Counted from the first letter of the stretch, positions 37,921 to 47,539 are shown. The stretch is 64,000 nucleotides of DNA from Gordonia alkanivorans NBRC 16433 (GCF_000225505.1 NZ_BACI01000002.1:143989-207988), one strand, 5' to 3'. The notes: a model not told the origin generated them from the letters alone. Numbers and translations are program-made.

Positions 37921-38634
37921 ATGACCACGATGCAGAAGTTCAAGGCTTATTTCGGCATGGTGCCGCCCAGCGAGTACGAGGACGACTACCTCGAGGACGG
38001 CTCCGCGCTGCGTGTCCCGTCGCGTGAGCGTGCCTACCGTGACGACTACTACGGTGAGGGCTCCTACGACCCCGGTTACGAGCCCTCCCTGCGTGACCCC
38101 GGCTTCCGTGAGGCCGGTTACCGCGACGAGATGGCCTACGACGACCGTCATTTCGACGGCGGATACGAACTCGCCGGTGACTTCGCCCCCGAGTTCGCCT
38201 ACGCCGGACCGCGTCCGACGCCCGAGGCCCCGATGCGTTCCGCTGCGCGCCTCGAACCGCTGCAGCGTTCGTCGAGTGCCGCCCTGCGTGCCGCCTCGTC
38301 GCGCCCGGCCGGCCCCGAGCACCGCGAGCTCGAGCGCGTCTTCGCCGACGGTCCGCTGCAGAAGATCACCACCTTGCGTCCCTCGGACTACAGCGAGGCC
38401 CGCACCATCGGTGAGCGTTTCCGCGACGGCAACCCGGTCATCATGGACCTCGTCGACATGACCAACGACGACGCCAAGCGCCTCGTCGACTTCGCCGCGG
38501 GCCTGGCCTTCGCTCTGCGCGGCTCCTTCGACAAGGTGGCCACCAAGGTCTTCCTGCTGTCGCCGGCCGACGTCGACGTGTCGCCCGAGGACCGCCGCAA
38601 GATCGCCGAGACCGGCTTCTACAACCACTCCTGA
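37921..38634 (+). CDS. sepF: Cell-division membrane anchor SepF
   Basis: A 237-residue protein that tethers FtsZ to the membrane in organisms without FtsA. The N-terminal amphipathic helix [16 protein letters not shown] is followed by a long acidic, Tyr/Arg-rich linker with repeated YRDD/GY motifs (~17-135). The SepF core domain (~145-237) has [42 protein letters not shown] and [16 protein letters not shown] 37921 opens the conserved helix. The 122-nt AT-richer spacer before it may carry a promoter; I could not define one. Confidence 0.93.
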   Translation: MTTMQKFKAYFGMVPPSEYEDDYLEDGSALRVPSRERAYRDDYYGEGSYDPGYEPSLRDPGFREAGYRDEMAYDDRHFDGGYELAGDFAPEFAYAGPRPTPEAPMRSAARLEPLQRSSSAALRAASSRPAGPEHRELERVFADGPLQKITTLRPSDYSEARTIGERFRDGNPVIMDLVDMTNDDAKRLVDFAAGLAFALRGSFDKVATKVFLLSPADVDVSPEDRRKIAETGFYNHS

Positions 38635-38690
38635 TGCAGGTGGGCACCCTCGGTTCGCACCGGCCGGTGCTCTTCAGGCAATCTTGACGC

Positions 38691-39032
38691 GTGGCTGCGA
38701 TTTTGTTGGGTGTCCTGTACTACATCCTGTTGGTCTTCTGGTTGCTTCTCCTCGGTCGACTCGTCGTCGAGCTGGTGCGGACGTTCGCCCGCGAGTGGCG
38801 ACCCACCGGGGTGGCGGTCGTGATCATCGAGACGGTGTTCACTCTGACCGATCCGCCGATCAAGGCGCTGCGGCGGGTCCTGCCGCCGATCCCGCTCGGT
38901 CCGATCCGCCTGGATCTGTCGCTGATGATCGTCATGCTCGTCGTCATCATCGCCATGAACATCGTGAACGGTCTCCGCGCCGACGCGGTCGCCGATTCGC
39001 TGGCCACCGCTCTGGTTCTCACCCGCTCCTGA
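38691..39032 (+). CDS. YggT-family membrane protein
   Basis: A 113-residue protein with two long hydrophobic segments (MAAILLGVLYYILLVFWLLLLGRLVVELV and LDLSLMIVMLVVIIAMNIV) joined by the family block TVFTLTDPPIKALRRVLPPIPLG, which defines YggT (Rv2146c-like). Family members are linked to osmotic stress and, by neighbourhood with sepF and divIVA, to division or cell-shape control. GTG 38691 is the start. The 3' neighbour wag31 lies 301 nt away. Confidence 0.88.
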   Translation: MAAILLGVLYYILLVFWLLLLGRLVVELVRTFAREWRPTGVAVVIIETVFTLTDPPIKALRRVLPPIPLGPIRLDLSLMIVMLVVIIAMNIVNGLRADAVADSLATALVLTRS

Positions 39033-39333
39033 TCCGCCGACGCGTCGCGCACCGGGACCCCTGTGACCCGGGTACCTTGAGGTACGCAGATGGACTACCG
39101 TTGGTTGTCGTCTTCGGATGCCCTGCCCGTTCGGAGGAGTTTCGATCGGGCTGAGCATCCAACAGTGCGACCTACGGTTCGCATGTGACAGGATTGGACG
39201 CCAGTTACAGTTTTTGACTGGTATGAATAGTTAGTGACAACCTGTATTGGTCGAACGACTCACGTCGCGCGATCGGGGTTGGACGGCACGCCAACTGAAC
39301 ACAAGCTTCACCACAGACACGAGGGGAACCGAC
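39033..39333 (+). promoter_or_regulatory. wag31 upstream region with AT-rich promoter candidate
   Basis: There is no gene in this 301-nt gap. The AT-rich stretch near 39205-39235 offers TTACAG and TAGTTA spaced by 17 nt, and an overlapping extended -10 form TGGTATGAAT. CCAGT/ACTGG half-sites flank it. I cannot choose between the candidates. Confidence 0.4.
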
Positions 39334-40143
39334 ATGCGGCTGACTCCAGCTGATGTGCACAACGTCGCGTTCAGCAAACCGCCTATCGGTAAGCGCGGCT
39401 ACAACGAGGATGAGGTCGATCAGTTCCTCGATTTCGTCGAGGCCGAGCTCGCCCGGCTGATCGAAGAGAACACCGACCTGAAGCAGCGCGTCGAGGAGCT
39501 CGAGGGTGAGCTCGCCGACGCCCGCTCGGGTGCCGGCGCCGCCCCCGCAGAGGAGCGGACCCAGATGTTCGCCAAGCCGCCGGTCCAGGAGCAGCCCGCT
39601 CCTGTCCAGCAGCCCGCGCCCACCAACGACGACGCCAACGTTCGTGCCGCCCGCGTTCTCGCACTCGCACAGGACACCGCGGACCGTCTGACCGGCAGTG
39701 CCCGCGCCGACGCCGACGCGATGCTGGCCGATGCGCAGACCCGCGCCGACACGATGGTCTCCGAGGCCCAGAGCAAGTCCGACGCCATGCTCGCCGACGC
39801 GCGCCAGCGGTCGGAGGCCATCCTGGCCGACGCCCAGACGCGTTCCGAGGCGCAGCTGCGCCAGGCACAGGAGCGTGCGGACGCACTCCAGAGCGATGCC
39901 GAGCGCAAGCACAGCGAGATCATGGGCACGATCAACCAGCAGCGTGGTGTGCTCGAGGGCCGGATCGAACAGCTCAAGACGTTCGAGCGTGAGTACCGCA
40001 CCCGTCTGAAGACCTACCTGGAGTCGCAGCTCGAGGAACTGCAGCAGCGGGGCAGCGCCGCACCGGTCGAGGGCGGTCGTCCCGATCAGTCGTTCTCGAA
40101 CGACCCGGGCAGCGGCGGTTTCAGCAGCTACTCGCCGAGCTGA
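39334..40143 (+). CDS. wag31: Polar growth organiser Wag31 (DivIVA)
   Basis: A 269-residue coiled-coil protein that marks poles and directs apical wall synthesis. The conserved DivIVA N-terminal domain is [20 protein letters not shown] with [20 protein letters not shown] Pro/Gln linker (~68-110) follows, then a long Ala/Asp/Arg-rich heptad region (~115-245) with repeated ADAQTRA units, and a Gly/Ser tail. In mycobacteria PknA/B phosphorylate a Thr near residue 73; a matching site lies in the linker region but cannot be assigned. ATG 39334 has a GAGGGG upstream. Confidence 0.95.
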   Translation: MRLTPADVHNVAFSKPPIGKRGYNEDEVDQFLDFVEAELARLIEENTDLKQRVEELEGELADARSGAGAAPAEERTQMFAKPPVQEQPAPVQQPAPTNDDANVRAARVLALAQDTADRLTGSARADADAMLADAQTRADTMVSEAQSKSDAMLADARQRSEAILADAQTRSEAQLRQAQERADALQSDAERKHSEIMGTINQQRGVLEGRIEQLKTFEREYRTRLKTYLESQLEELQQRGSAAPVEGGRPDQSFSNDPGSGGFSSYSPS

Positions 40144-40165
40144 CCTCCGCGCCGGACATGCACCC

Positions 40166-40178
40166 TAGGCTGGTGATG
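40166..40178 (+). promoter_or_regulatory. Leaderless promoter of the Pro-rich membrane protein gene
   Basis: A -10 TAGGCT at 40166-40171 is followed after 6 nt by GTG 40178, without a Shine-Dalgarno sequence. It lies 22 nt after the wag31 stop. Confidence 0.5.
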
Positions 40179-40975
40179 TGCTGACCTTGGCCCTGGGCGC
40201 GACCCTCATCGGGTTCGTGCTGCTCATCCTCGGTCTCATCACCGGGACCGTGTGGCTCGCCGTCGCCTGCATCGTCATCTGTCTCCTCGGCCTGGCCTTC
40301 CTGCTCGTCGATGTGTTCTCGGGGCGCAACCGGGATTCCGGCCGATCGCTGGAAGACATGGTCCCCGGAGCCGGACGCGATGAGGACGACGACGATCGCG
40401 ATGCCGACGAGTCCCGAACACGCCGGTACCCGACGGCGATGCCGTCTGCGCAGGTTTCCGATGCCGACGAAGAGACGGCCGCCTACGAGCGGCCCTCCTT
40501 CGAACCCGGTATGGCCGCACCGTCGGGACCGACGCCGTCTCGGCCGACGGTGCCCGAGAGCCGCCCGGCACCAGAGCGTCGCGAGGGCAACCTCGAGGAC
40601 TACCTGCGGTCGGTCGGCGAGCCGGTCGGCCCGCCGAACGCCGGTCCGACACCCGCACCCGGTCAGGCGCCCCCAGGTCAGACACCGCCCGGTCGGGGTG
40701 CGCCGGGCAGGCCGCCTCGCGAGCCGTACCAGGCGCCGGGTCCGCAGCAGACCGGCGGTCAGCCACCGCGGCCGAACCCGCCGAGGTCGCCGCAGTCCGG
40801 ACCGTTCCAATCAGGTCAGTCCCAGCCGGGTCCGCGTCCTCCGCAGTACGGGAACCCGCCGTCGGATCCCCAGCCGCAGGGGGAGCAGTCCGAGTCCCCG
40901 GAACCGAGGCCGGGTCGGCGTCGTGCGCCGGATTTCGATCCGCTCGACCCGAACTGGCGTCCACCGCTCGACTGA
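40178..40975 (+). CDS. Membrane protein with long Pro-rich cytoplasmic tail (Rv2144c position)
   Basis: A 265-residue protein of unknown function conserved in position after wag31. Two hydrophobic helices occupy ~1-45 (LALGATLIGFVLLILGLI and VWLAVACIVICLLGLAFLLV). An acidic segment (RDEDDDDRDADE) follows, and then ~150 residues rich in Pro, Gly, Gln and Arg that look disordered. The C-terminus DFDPLDPNWRPPLD is probably a conserved short motif. Such proteins may scaffold polar or divisome partners, but that is speculation from location only. Confidence 0.7.
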   Translation: MLTLALGATLIGFVLLILGLITGTVWLAVACIVICLLGLAFLLVDVFSGRNRDSGRSLEDMVPGAGRDEDDDDRDADESRTRRYPTAMPSAQVSDADEETAAYERPSFEPGMAAPSGPTPSRPTVPESRPAPERREGNLEDYLRSVGEPVGPPNAGPTPAPGQAPPGQTPPGRGAPGRPPREPYQAPGPQQTGGQPPRPNPPRSPQSGPFQSGQSQPGPRPPQYGNPPSDPQPQGEQSESPEPRPGRRRAPDFDPLDPNWRPPLD

Positions 40976-40993
40976 TCTCCCGTTCTCGACCCC

Positions 40994-41038
40994 GCACCGC
41001 CCGGACAGGCGATACCGATTCGCCTGTCCGGGCGGTGC
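40994..41038 (+). terminator. Long perfect hairpin after the Pro-rich protein gene
   Basis: A perfect 19-bp stem (40994-41012 with 41020-41038) closes a 7-nt loop. No T-run follows. It probably ends the upstream transcript by hairpin alone and runs up to the promoter of the ileS leader. Confidence 0.7.
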
Positions 41039-41043
41039 GTCGT

Positions 41044-41282
41044 TACACTGGTTGACGCGTTGATCCGGCCATCACCGGGGAGCACCCGGAAGAACAGAGC
41101 ACGACGCTCCCAGTAGAACCGGGCGGGCGTGGCCCGTCACAGCCACGGGACCGTACGGGGAGACCCGCGCGATCCGATGAGTGGCGCCGGAGTGCCGGCG
41201 CAAGCGGGGTGGTACCGCGCAGACCTGACGGTGTGCGTCCCCGTGCCGAGGAGAGACATCACCAGGCACGAGGAGACGAGCC
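41044..41282 (+). promoter_or_regulatory. ileS T-box riboswitch (translational type) with promoter
   Basis: A -10 TACACT at 41044-41049 starts a ~225-nt leader. A short stem I (TCCGG 41064-41068 with CCGGA 41086-41090) displays an ATC isoleucine codon at 41071-41073 as specifier. The T-box core GGGTGGTACCGCG is at 41207-41219 and would pair with the uncharged tRNA NCCA end. The ribosome-binding AGGAG at 41271-41275, directly before GTG 41283, fits the actinobacterial design in which uncharged tRNA-Ile exposes the ribosome-binding site rather than preventing termination. The short stem I resembles the ultrashort ileS T-boxes of this order. Confidence 0.9.
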
Positions 41283-44200
41283 GTGACCGACACGAACGAG
41301 ACGGGCGCGAACGCGACCGGCCGTGTGTACCCCAAAGTCGACATGACGGGTGGGACGGGCCGCAGCGCCCCCGATTTCCCGTCCGTGGAGCAGCACGTCC
41401 TGGAGTACTGGGATGCCGACTCGACCTTCGCCGCGTCCATCGAGAACCGTGCCGATGCCGAGGAGTTCGTCTTCTACGACGGCCCGCCCTTCGCCAACGG
41501 CCTCCCGCACTACGGCCATCTCCTGACCGGCTACGTCAAGGATGTGGTCCCCCGGTACCAGACCATGCGTGGCAAGAAGGTCGATCGTCGATTCGGCTGG
41601 GACACACACGGTCTGCCCGCCGAACTCGAGGCCGAACGCCAGCTCGGGATCACCGACAAGTCGGAGATCGAGAAGATGGGCATGGAGAAGTTCAACGAGT
41701 ACTGCCGTGACTCGGTTCTCCGTTACACCGGTGAGTGGCGCGACTACGTGACCCGCCAGGCGCGCTGGGTGGACTTCGACAACGACTACAAGACGCTCGA
41801 CCTCGACTTCATGGAGTCGGTCATGTGGGCGTTCAAGGCCCTCTACGACAAGGGTCTGATCTACCAGGGCTACCGCGTGCTGCCCTACAGCTGGTACGAG
41901 CAGACGCCGCTGAGCAACCAGGAGTCCAAGCTCGACGACGCCTATCGCATGCGCCAGGACCCGGCGGTCACCGTGCGGATGCCGCTGTCGGTGCCCGAGG
42001 GTCCGCTGGCCGCACTCGACGGTGTCAACGCGCTGATCTGGACCACCACGCCCTGGACCCTGCCGTCGAACCTCGCGATCGCGGTCAACCCCGAGGTCAC
42101 CTACGTGCACGTCAAGGCCGCCGACGGGCAGCAGTACCTGCTGGCCGAGGCGCTGCTGGGTGCGTACGCCAAGGAGATCGCCGAACCCGAGGTGATCGGT
42201 ACCCATCTGGGCAAGGACCTCGAGAACCTCTCCTACACACCGCCGTTCGACTTCTTCGTCGGACACCCGAACGCACACCGAGTGCTGCTCGGCGACTACG
42301 TCACCACCGAGAGCGGTACCGGCGTCGTCCACCTCGCACCGGCCTTCGGTGAAGAGGACATGGACCTCGCGACCGCCAACGGCATCGAGGTCGTCCAGCC
42401 GCTCGATCCGGGCGGCCGCTTCACCTCGCAGGTCCCGCCGTACGAGGGCCAGATGGTCTTCGACGCCAACCCGGTCATCATCAAGGACCTCAAGGCGGCG
42501 GGCCGCATCCTGCGCCACGAGACCATCGAGCACTCCTACCCGCATTCGTGGCGGTCGGGACAGCCGCTGATCTACATGGCGGTGCCGTCGTGGTTCGTCG
42601 CCGTCACCCAGTTCCGCGACCGCATGGTGGAGCTGAACAAGCAGATCACCTGGGTGCCCGAGCACATCCGCGACGGCCAGTTCGGCAAGTGGCTCGAGGG
42701 TGCGCGCGACTGGAACATCAGTCGCAACCGCTACTGGGGCGCGCCGATCCCGGTGTGGATCTCGGACAACCCGGAGTGCCCGCGCATCGACGTCTACGGT
42801 TCGCTCGACGAGCTCGAGCGCGACTTCGGCGTGCGCCCGGACAACCTGCACCGGCCCCACATCGACGAGCTGACCCGCCCGAACCCGGACGACCCGACCG
42901 GGCAGTCGACCATGCGTCGTGTGCCCGAGGTCCTCGACTGCTGGTTCGAGTCCGGGTCGATGCCGTATGCCCAGGTGCACTACCCGTTCGAGAACCGCGA
43001 CTGGTTCGACGGCGGCGACTCCGCGTCGGCGCCCGCGCACAACCCGGGCGATTTCATCGTCGAGTACAACGGTCAGACGCGCGGCTGGTTCTACACCATG
43101 CACGTGCTGGCGACCGCGCTCTTCGACCGTCCGGCGTTCAAAACCGTTGCTGCACACGGCATCGTGCTGGGTGACGACGGGCAGAAGATGTCCAAGTCCA
43201 AGCGCAACTACCCGGATGTCAACGAGGTCTTCGACCGCGACGGCTCCGATGCGATGCGCTGGTTCCTGATGGCCTCGCCGATCCTGCGCGGCGGCAACCT
43301 CGTCGTCACCGAGCGCGGCATCCGCGAGGGTGTCCGCCAGGCACTGCTGCCACTGTGGAACGCCTACAGCTTCCTGCAGTTGTACGCAGATCGTCCGGCG
43401 ACGTGGCGGACCGACTCGCAGAACGTCCTGGATCGCTACATCCTGGCGAAGCTCGCGACCACCCGCGACACGATGACCGAGGCGCTCGACACCTACGACA
43501 TCGCCGGTGCGTGCGACGCGTTCCGCGAGTTCGTCGAGTCGCTGACCAACTGGTACGTGCGCCGGTCGCGTGCACGGTTCTGGGCCGGTCAGGAAGAGGA
43601 CACCGACGCCTTCGACACCCTGTACACGGTGCTCGAGGTGGCATCGCGGCTCGCGTCACCGCTGCTGCCGCTGGCGACCGAGGCCATCTGGCGCGGTCTC
43701 ACCGGTGGCCGTTCGGTGCACCTGACCGACTGGCCGACCGCAGACGAGCTGCCGGCCGACGCCGACCTGGTCGCGGCCATGGACGAGGTGCAGGCGGTCT
43801 GCTCGGTCGCGTCGAGCGTGCGCAAGGCCAACAAGCTGCGCGTCCGCCTGCCGCTGCCCGGTCTGACCGTGGCCTCGCCGACCGCGGCCGCACTCGAGCC
43901 GTACGTCGACCTGGTCAAGGACGAGATGAACGTCAAGTCCGTCTCGCTGGCCACCGACGCCAGCGAGTACGGCCGCTACGAGATCGCGGTCAACGCACGC
44001 GCGGCGGGTCCGCGCCTGGGCAAGGACGTCCAGCGCGCGATCAAGGCCGTGAAGTCCGGCAATTGGTCGGTGGGTACCGGTGCCGACGGCGCCGAGGTCG
44101 TCATCGCCGACGGCATCGAGCTCCACGACGGCGAGTACAGCCGCAAGCTGGTGGCGGTCGAACCGGACTCCACCGCCGAGCTGCCCGGGGGCAAGGGCCT

Positions 44201-44486
44201 CGTCGTGCTCGACACCACGGTGACCCCCGAGCTCGAGGCCGAGGGCTGGGCCAAGGACCGCGTGCGCGAACTGCAGGATGCGCGCCGCAACCTCGACCTG
44301 GACGTCTCCGACCGCATCACGGTGCGCCTCGTCGTGCCGGCCGAGCGTCTCGAGTGGGCGCAGACGCACGCGGGCCTCGTCGCCGGTGAGGTCCTCGCCG
44401 TGGAGTTCGACGTCACGGCCGACGGTGCGCCGGGCGCCATCGAGCTCGGCGACGGCGTCACCGCCGACGTCGCGAAGGTCGGCTGA
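41283..44486 (+). CDS. ileS: Isoleucyl-tRNA synthetase
   Basis: A 1067-residue class I aminoacyl-tRNA synthetase. The HIGH motif is HYGH at 76-79 in the context [15 protein letters not shown], and KMSKS is at 635-639. The CP1 editing domain ([35 protein letters not shown]) is complete and removes misactivated valine. The length and the motif context fit the IleS2/eukaryote-like clade, which is often less sensitive to mupirocin; sensitivity cannot be read from sequence alone. GTG 41283 is preceded by AGGAG under T-box control. Transcription ends near the AGCTACT/AGTAGCT hairpin at 44489-44506. Confidence 0.96.
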   Translation: MTDTNETGANATGRVYPKVDMTGGTGRSAPDFPSVEQHVLEYWDADSTFAASIENRADAEEFVFYDGPPFANGLPHYGHLLTGYVKDVVPRYQTMRGKKVDRRFGWDTHGLPAELEAERQLGITDKSEIEKMGMEKFNEYCRDSVLRYTGEWRDYVTRQARWVDFDNDYKTLDLDFMESVMWAFKALYDKGLIYQGYRVLPYSWYEQTPLSNQESKLDDAYRMRQDPAVTVRMPLSVPEGPLAALDGVNALIWTTTPWTLPSNLAIAVNPEVTYVHVKAADGQQYLLAEALLGAYAKEIAEPEVIGTHLGKDLENLSYTPPFDFFVGHPNAHRVLLGDYVTTESGTGVVHLAPAFGEEDMDLATANGIEVVQPLDPGGRFTSQVPPYEGQMVFDANPVIIKDLKAAGRILRHETIEHSYPHSWRSGQPLIYMAVPSWFVAVTQFRDRMVELNKQITWVPEHIRDGQFGKWLEGARDWNISRNRYWGAPIPVWISDNPECPRIDVYGSLDELERDFGVRPDNLHRPHIDELTRPNPDDPTGQSTMRRVPEVLDCWFESGSMPYAQVHYPFENRDWFDGGDSASAPAHNPGDFIVEYNGQTRGWFYTMHVLATALFDRPAFKTVAAHGIVLGDDGQKMSKSKRNYPDVNEVFDRDGSDAMRWFLMASPILRGGNLVVTERGIREGVRQALLPLWNAYSFLQLYADRPATWRTDSQNVLDRYILAKLATTRDTMTEALDTYDIAGACDAFREFVESLTNWYVRRSRARFWAGQEEDTDAFDTLYTVLEVASRLASPLLPLATEAIWRGLTGGRSVHLTDWPTADELPADADLVAAMDEVQAVCSVASSVRKANKLRVRLPLPGLTVASPTAAALEPYVDLVKDEMNVKSVSLATDASEYGRYEIAVNARAAGPRLGKDVQRAIKAVKSGNWSVGTGADGAEVVIADGIELHDGEYSRKLVAVEPDSTAELPGGKGLVVLDTTVTPELEAEGWAKDRVRELQDARRNLDLDVSDRITVRLVVPAERLEWAQTHAGLVAGEVLAVEFDVTADGAPGAIELGDGVTADVAKVG

Positions 44487-44488
44487 CC

Positions 44489-44506
44489 AGCTACTTCGTA
44501 GTAGCT
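44489..44506 (+). terminator. Small hairpin after ileS
   Basis: AGCTACT-TCGT-AGTAGCT forms a 7-bp perfect stem 2 nt after the ileS stop, followed by GTCACATTT. Its final base is the first T of the ECF41 -35 element, so the two functions touch. Confidence 0.45.
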
Positions 44507-44532
44507 GTCACATTTCTGCCGCCGTCGGTGTC
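44506..44532 (+). promoter_or_regulatory. ECF41-type promoter before the oxidoreductase-sigma operon
   Basis: TGTCACA at 44506-44512 and TGTC at 44529-44532 are 16 nt apart. This is close to the ECF41 consensus TGTCACA-N16-CGTC known for other members, and it lies about 40 nt before the oxidoreductase ATG. Confidence 0.65.
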
Positions 44533-44572
44533 TCGAGGATGACCACCTCGAACACCGACGGAAGGCAGAACG

Positions 44573-45775
44573 ATGAGCACCACCGACATCACGCAGGAAA
44601 TCCAGACGGTCGCACGGACGCATGTGGTCGTGCTCGGCGCCGGCTACGCGGGGGCCATGGCGGCCAACCGGCTGCGGCGCAACCCCGCCGTGGACGTCAC
44701 GGTCGTGAACCCGCAGCCGTTCTTCGTGCAGCGCATCCGGTTGCACCAGTTCATCGCACGGACCGGTGAGCCGCAGGTCGGATTCGACGACGTGCTCGGT
44801 GACGGCCTCGACGTCGTGGTCGACACCGCCACCCGGATCGACGCCGGCGCACGACGCGTACACCTCGCGTCGGGGACCCACCTCGACTACGACTACGTGA
44901 TCTACGCGATCGGGAGCCGGCTCCACCTGCCGCCGATCCCGGGCGCCGCGGAACATGCGCTGTCGGCCTCGGATTGGGCTGCAGCACAACAACTCCGGGA
45001 ACGCGTCGATGCGCTGGACGCCGGCGCGCCGGTGGTTGTCGTCGGCGGCGGCCTCACCGGGGTGGAGCTCGCCGGCGAACTCGCCGAACGCGGCTTCGCG
45101 GTGACGCTCGCCGGTGGCGGTGTCGTCGCCCCGTCGGTGGGTGAGCGTGGCCACCGGGCCACCCTCCGGCAACTCGAACGACTCGGCGTCGACGTCCTGG
45201 AGGATGCGCGGGTCACCGGGGTCGAGGCGTCGCGGGTGATCGTCGAGACCGGCGGGCGTGAGCTGGTGTTGTCCAGTGCGGCAACGGTGTTCGCCACCGG
45301 TTTCCAGGCCCCGGAGCTGGCTGCGGACAGTGGCCTGACCACTGACGGAATCGGCCGTCTGCAGACGGATGAGAGCCTGACGAGCGTCGACGACGCCCGG
45401 ATCGTCGGCGCGGGAGACGCGGTCGCGGTCGAGGGCGTCACACTCCGGATGAGCTGCCAGGCGGCTCAGCCGCTGGGTGCACAGGCCGCCGAGGCCGTCC
45501 TCGCCCGGATCGCCGGTGACCGGCCGATCCCGGTCGACCAGGCCTTCGTCGCACAGTGCACGAGCATCGGCCGCCACGCGGCCACCCTCCAGTTCACCCG
45601 GCGGGACGACTCGCCCGCGCGAGCGGTGGTGACAGGTCGTCTCGCAGCTCTGGCCAAGGAGCTGGTGTGCCGCGGTACCGTGTGGAACATCCGACGCGAG
45701 GCCGCGCATCCCGGCGCATTCGGCTGGCTGCGCGGTCGCGAGGTGACCGCCGAGCGTGAGCCGGTTCTGCAGTGA
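44573..45775 (+). CDS. NAD(P)/FAD-dependent oxidoreductase (NDH-2-like), ECF41 partner
   Basis: A 400-residue flavoprotein with two dinucleotide-binding folds. The FAD motif is THVVVLGAGYAGAMAANRL (GxGxxG, ~17-35), the NAD(P) motif PVVVVGGGLTGVELAGELA (~150-168), and the second FAD block DARIVGAGDAVAV. No C-terminal membrane helix of a true NDH-2 is clear. The substrate is unknown. Its stop overlaps the start of the ECF41 sigma gene (GTGA), and ECF41 factors are typically encoded with a carboxymuconolactone decarboxylase, oxidoreductase or epimerase, so it is the likely target gene. The promoter at 44506 supports this. Confidence 0.85.
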   Translation: MSTTDITQEIQTVARTHVVVLGAGYAGAMAANRLRRNPAVDVTVVNPQPFFVQRIRLHQFIARTGEPQVGFDDVLGDGLDVVVDTATRIDAGARRVHLASGTHLDYDYVIYAIGSRLHLPPIPGAAEHALSASDWAAAQQLRERVDALDAGAPVVVVGGGLTGVELAGELAERGFAVTLAGGGVVAPSVGERGHRATLRQLERLGVDVLEDARVTGVEASRVIVETGGRELVLSSAATVFATGFQAPELAADSGLTTDGIGRLQTDESLTSVDDARIVGAGDAVAVEGVTLRMSCQAAQPLGAQAAEAVLARIAGDRPIPVDQAFVAQCTSIGRHAATLQFTRRDDSPARAVVTGRLAALAKELVCRGTVWNIRREAAHPGAFGWLRGREVTAEREPVLQ

Positions 45776-46722
45776 CCGGCTCGCCGACGAGAGGCAGGAC
45801 CCCGGTGAACAGCAGCGACTCCCAGGCAAGCGAGAGCGACCGGCGGGCAGCGCGTTTCGACGAGTTGCGGCCGCTGCTGTTCACCGTCGCCTACGAGATC
45901 GTCGGGACGGCGACCGACTCCGACGACGTACTACAGGACAGTTACCTGCGGTGGGCGGAGGTCGACGACACCGACATCGCGGACGCCAAGGCGTATCTCG
46001 CGAAGATCGTCACGCGCCAGGCACTCAACGTGCTGAGGTCACGGTCGCGGCGACGCGAGGAGTACGTCGGACCGTGGCTGCCCGAGCCGATCCTGACCGA
46101 CGAACGCGACCTCGCCGACGACGTGGTGCTCGCGGAGTCGGTGTCCACGGCGATGCTGATCGTGCTGGAGTCGCTGAGCCCGGATGAGCGCGCGGTGTTC
46201 GTCCTCCGCGAGGTGTTCGGCTTCTCCTACAACGAGGTCGGCGACATGCTCGCCAAGCCGGCCGCCACGGTGCGCCAGATCGGGCACCGAGCCCGGAACC
46301 ACGTCGAGGCGCGTCGCCCCCGGTTCGACCCGGTGGATTCCGAACGTGCGGTCGCGGTGGTGGACGCGTTCCTCTCGGCCGCGCAGTCCGGTGACGTCGA
46401 GAGGTTGCTGACGATGCTGGCACCCGAGGTCGAGTTCACCGCGGACAGCGACGGAAAGGTGACCGCGGTGCGTCACCCGATCCACGGCGCGCCGGCCGTG
46501 GCGCGTCTGCTGACCGGCTTCGCCCGGCTCGGGAAGGGCATGGACTACCGCCTTGAACCGGCGGTCTTCAACAACCAGTCGGGAGTGGCGATCTACATCG
46601 AGGGCGAGTTGGCGGGCACGTTCACCCTGCACATCGTCGACGGCGTCATCGAGCAGATCTACGCCATGCGCAACCCGGACAAGCTGGCCGGCGTGGAGGA
46701 GCGGCGGACTGTCGCGCGCTGA
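45772..46722 (+). CDS. ECF41-family RNA polymerase sigma factor with SnoaL-like C-terminal domain
   Basis: A 316-residue extracytoplasmic-function sigma factor. Region 2 is LRPLLFTVAYEIVGTATDSDDVLQDSYLRW, and region 4 is LESLSPDERAVFVLREVFGFSYNEVG with the DNA-recognition helix. The linker has the ECF41 hallmark WLPEP at 102-106. The ~130-residue C-terminal SnoaL-like domain contains DSDGKV (normally DGGGK) and ends with NPDKLAGV, both ECF41 signatures that modulate activity from inside the sigma factor instead of an anti-sigma. GTG 45772 overlaps the upstream stop; GTG 45805 is a plausible shorter start. Its last bases converge on the TetR gene through CTGAGCGCTCAG, a palindrome holding both stop codons. 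Confidence 0.9.
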   Translation: MTGSPTRGRTPVNSSDSQASESDRRAARFDELRPLLFTVAYEIVGTATDSDDVLQDSYLRWAEVDDTDIADAKAYLAKIVTRQALNVLRSRSRRREEYVGPWLPEPILTDERDLADDVVLAESVSTAMLIVLESLSPDERAVFVLREVFGFSYNEVGDMLAKPAATVRQIGHRARNHVEARRPRFDPVDSERAVAVVDAFLSAAQSGDVERLLTMLAPEVEFTADSDGKVTAVRHPIHGAPAVARLLTGFARLGKGMDYRLEPAVFNNQSGVAIYIEGELAGTFTLHIVDGVIEQIYAMRNPDKLAGVEERRTVAR

Positions 46723-46726
46723 GCGC

Positions 46727-47419
46727 TCAGGCGAACAGGCTCGACAGCGTCAGCTCGATCTGCGACCGGAACAACTCGGCGGGGTGCGCGAAGGTGTCCT
46801 TGCCGTACTGGCCGAAGGCCTCCAGGCTGATCGCGCCGACGAGGGCTGCCCAGAGGGTCGTCGACGCGGCCAGCACGGCGTCGGGGGCGTCGATGCCGAA
46901 CTCGTCGCGGATGGCGGCCATGTCGCCGGCGACCCCGGTTGTGGGTGTGGGCAGGTCGTCGCGGATCAGGCCCTCGGCGTGTGCGGCCGCGCACTCGCGC
47001 AGGAGCAGGGCCGGGATGCGCGTGCCCGGCACCATCGTCTCCTCGCCCGGTGCGGCATAACCGGGGACGGGGCTGCCGTAGAGGAGTGCCCAGCGGGCGG
47101 GGTCGTCGAGTGCCCAGTCCCGGGCGGCCTCCGCGGCGGCGAGCACGCGTTCGCGACGGCGGCTGGGCTCGATGGCCGAGACCGCCGCGTCGATCGCGTC
47201 GCCGACGTCGTTGTAGGCCTCCACGAGCAGCATGGTGAGCAGGTCGTCGCGACTGGGGACGTACCGGTAGACGGCCGATGACACGACGCCCATCTCTCGG
47301 GCGATCGCGCGCAGCGACAGTCCGGCTGCGCCGTGGGTGGCCAGGTGCTCGCGCCCGAGTCTGCGGATCTCGTCGGTCATCATCGCGCGGTTCTCCGCGC
47401 GGCTTCGTCCGGTCGCCAT
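46727..47419 (-). CDS. TetR/AcrR-family repressor
   Basis: A 230-residue regulator. The N-terminal HTH is LGREHLATHGAAGLSLRAIAREMGVVSSAVYRYVPSRDDLL (~20-60), a standard TetR DNA-binding domain, followed by a mostly helical ligand-binding part with a TetR_C_33-like look (ALVGAISLEAFGQYGKDTF). Start ATG 47419; the open frame continues upstream without function. It is divergent from an F420/DDN-type reductase gene, and two palindromic operators lie between them, so it very probably represses that gene and itself. The inducing ligand is unknown. Confidence 0.9.
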   Translation of the reverse strand: MATGRSRAENRAMMTDEIRRLGREHLATHGAAGLSLRAIAREMGVVSSAVYRYVPSRDDLLTMLLVEAYNDVGDAIDAAVSAIEPSRRRERVLAAAEAARDWALDDPARWALLYGSPVPGYAAPGEETMVPGTRIPALLLRECAAAHAEGLIRDDLPTPTTGVAGDMAAIRDEFGIDAPDAVLAASTTLWAALVGAISLEAFGQYGKDTFAHPAELFRSQIELTLSSLFA

Positions 47420-47440
47420 GGATCGATCCTTCCACATTTC

Positions 47441-47455
47441 GAGAGCAGTGCTCTT
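47441..47455. promoter_or_regulatory. TetR operator copy 1
   Basis: GAGAGCAGTGCTCTT contains AGAGC-N3-GCTCT and lies 22 nt upstream of the tetR ATG. It is nearly identical to the second copy, centred 49 bp away. Confidence 0.7.
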
Positions 47456-47488
47456 GATTTCTTGCGCTTCCGGGTGCACACTCAAAAC

Positions 47489-47505
47489 CGAGAGCGGTGC
47501 TCTCG
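47489..47505. promoter_or_regulatory. TetR operator copy 2
   Basis: CGAGAGCGGTGCTCTCG is a perfect 7-bp palindrome around GGT. It lies 35 nt upstream of the reductase ATG, where a repressor would block transcription. Confidence 0.75.
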
Positions 47506-47539
47506 ATAATTTTCCATCCGCCACGAAAGGGTCACGACC

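Noticed and set aside
41259..43157. Long antisense frame across ileS
   Set aside because: Same shadow effect; no recognisable domain, while ileS carries complete motifs.
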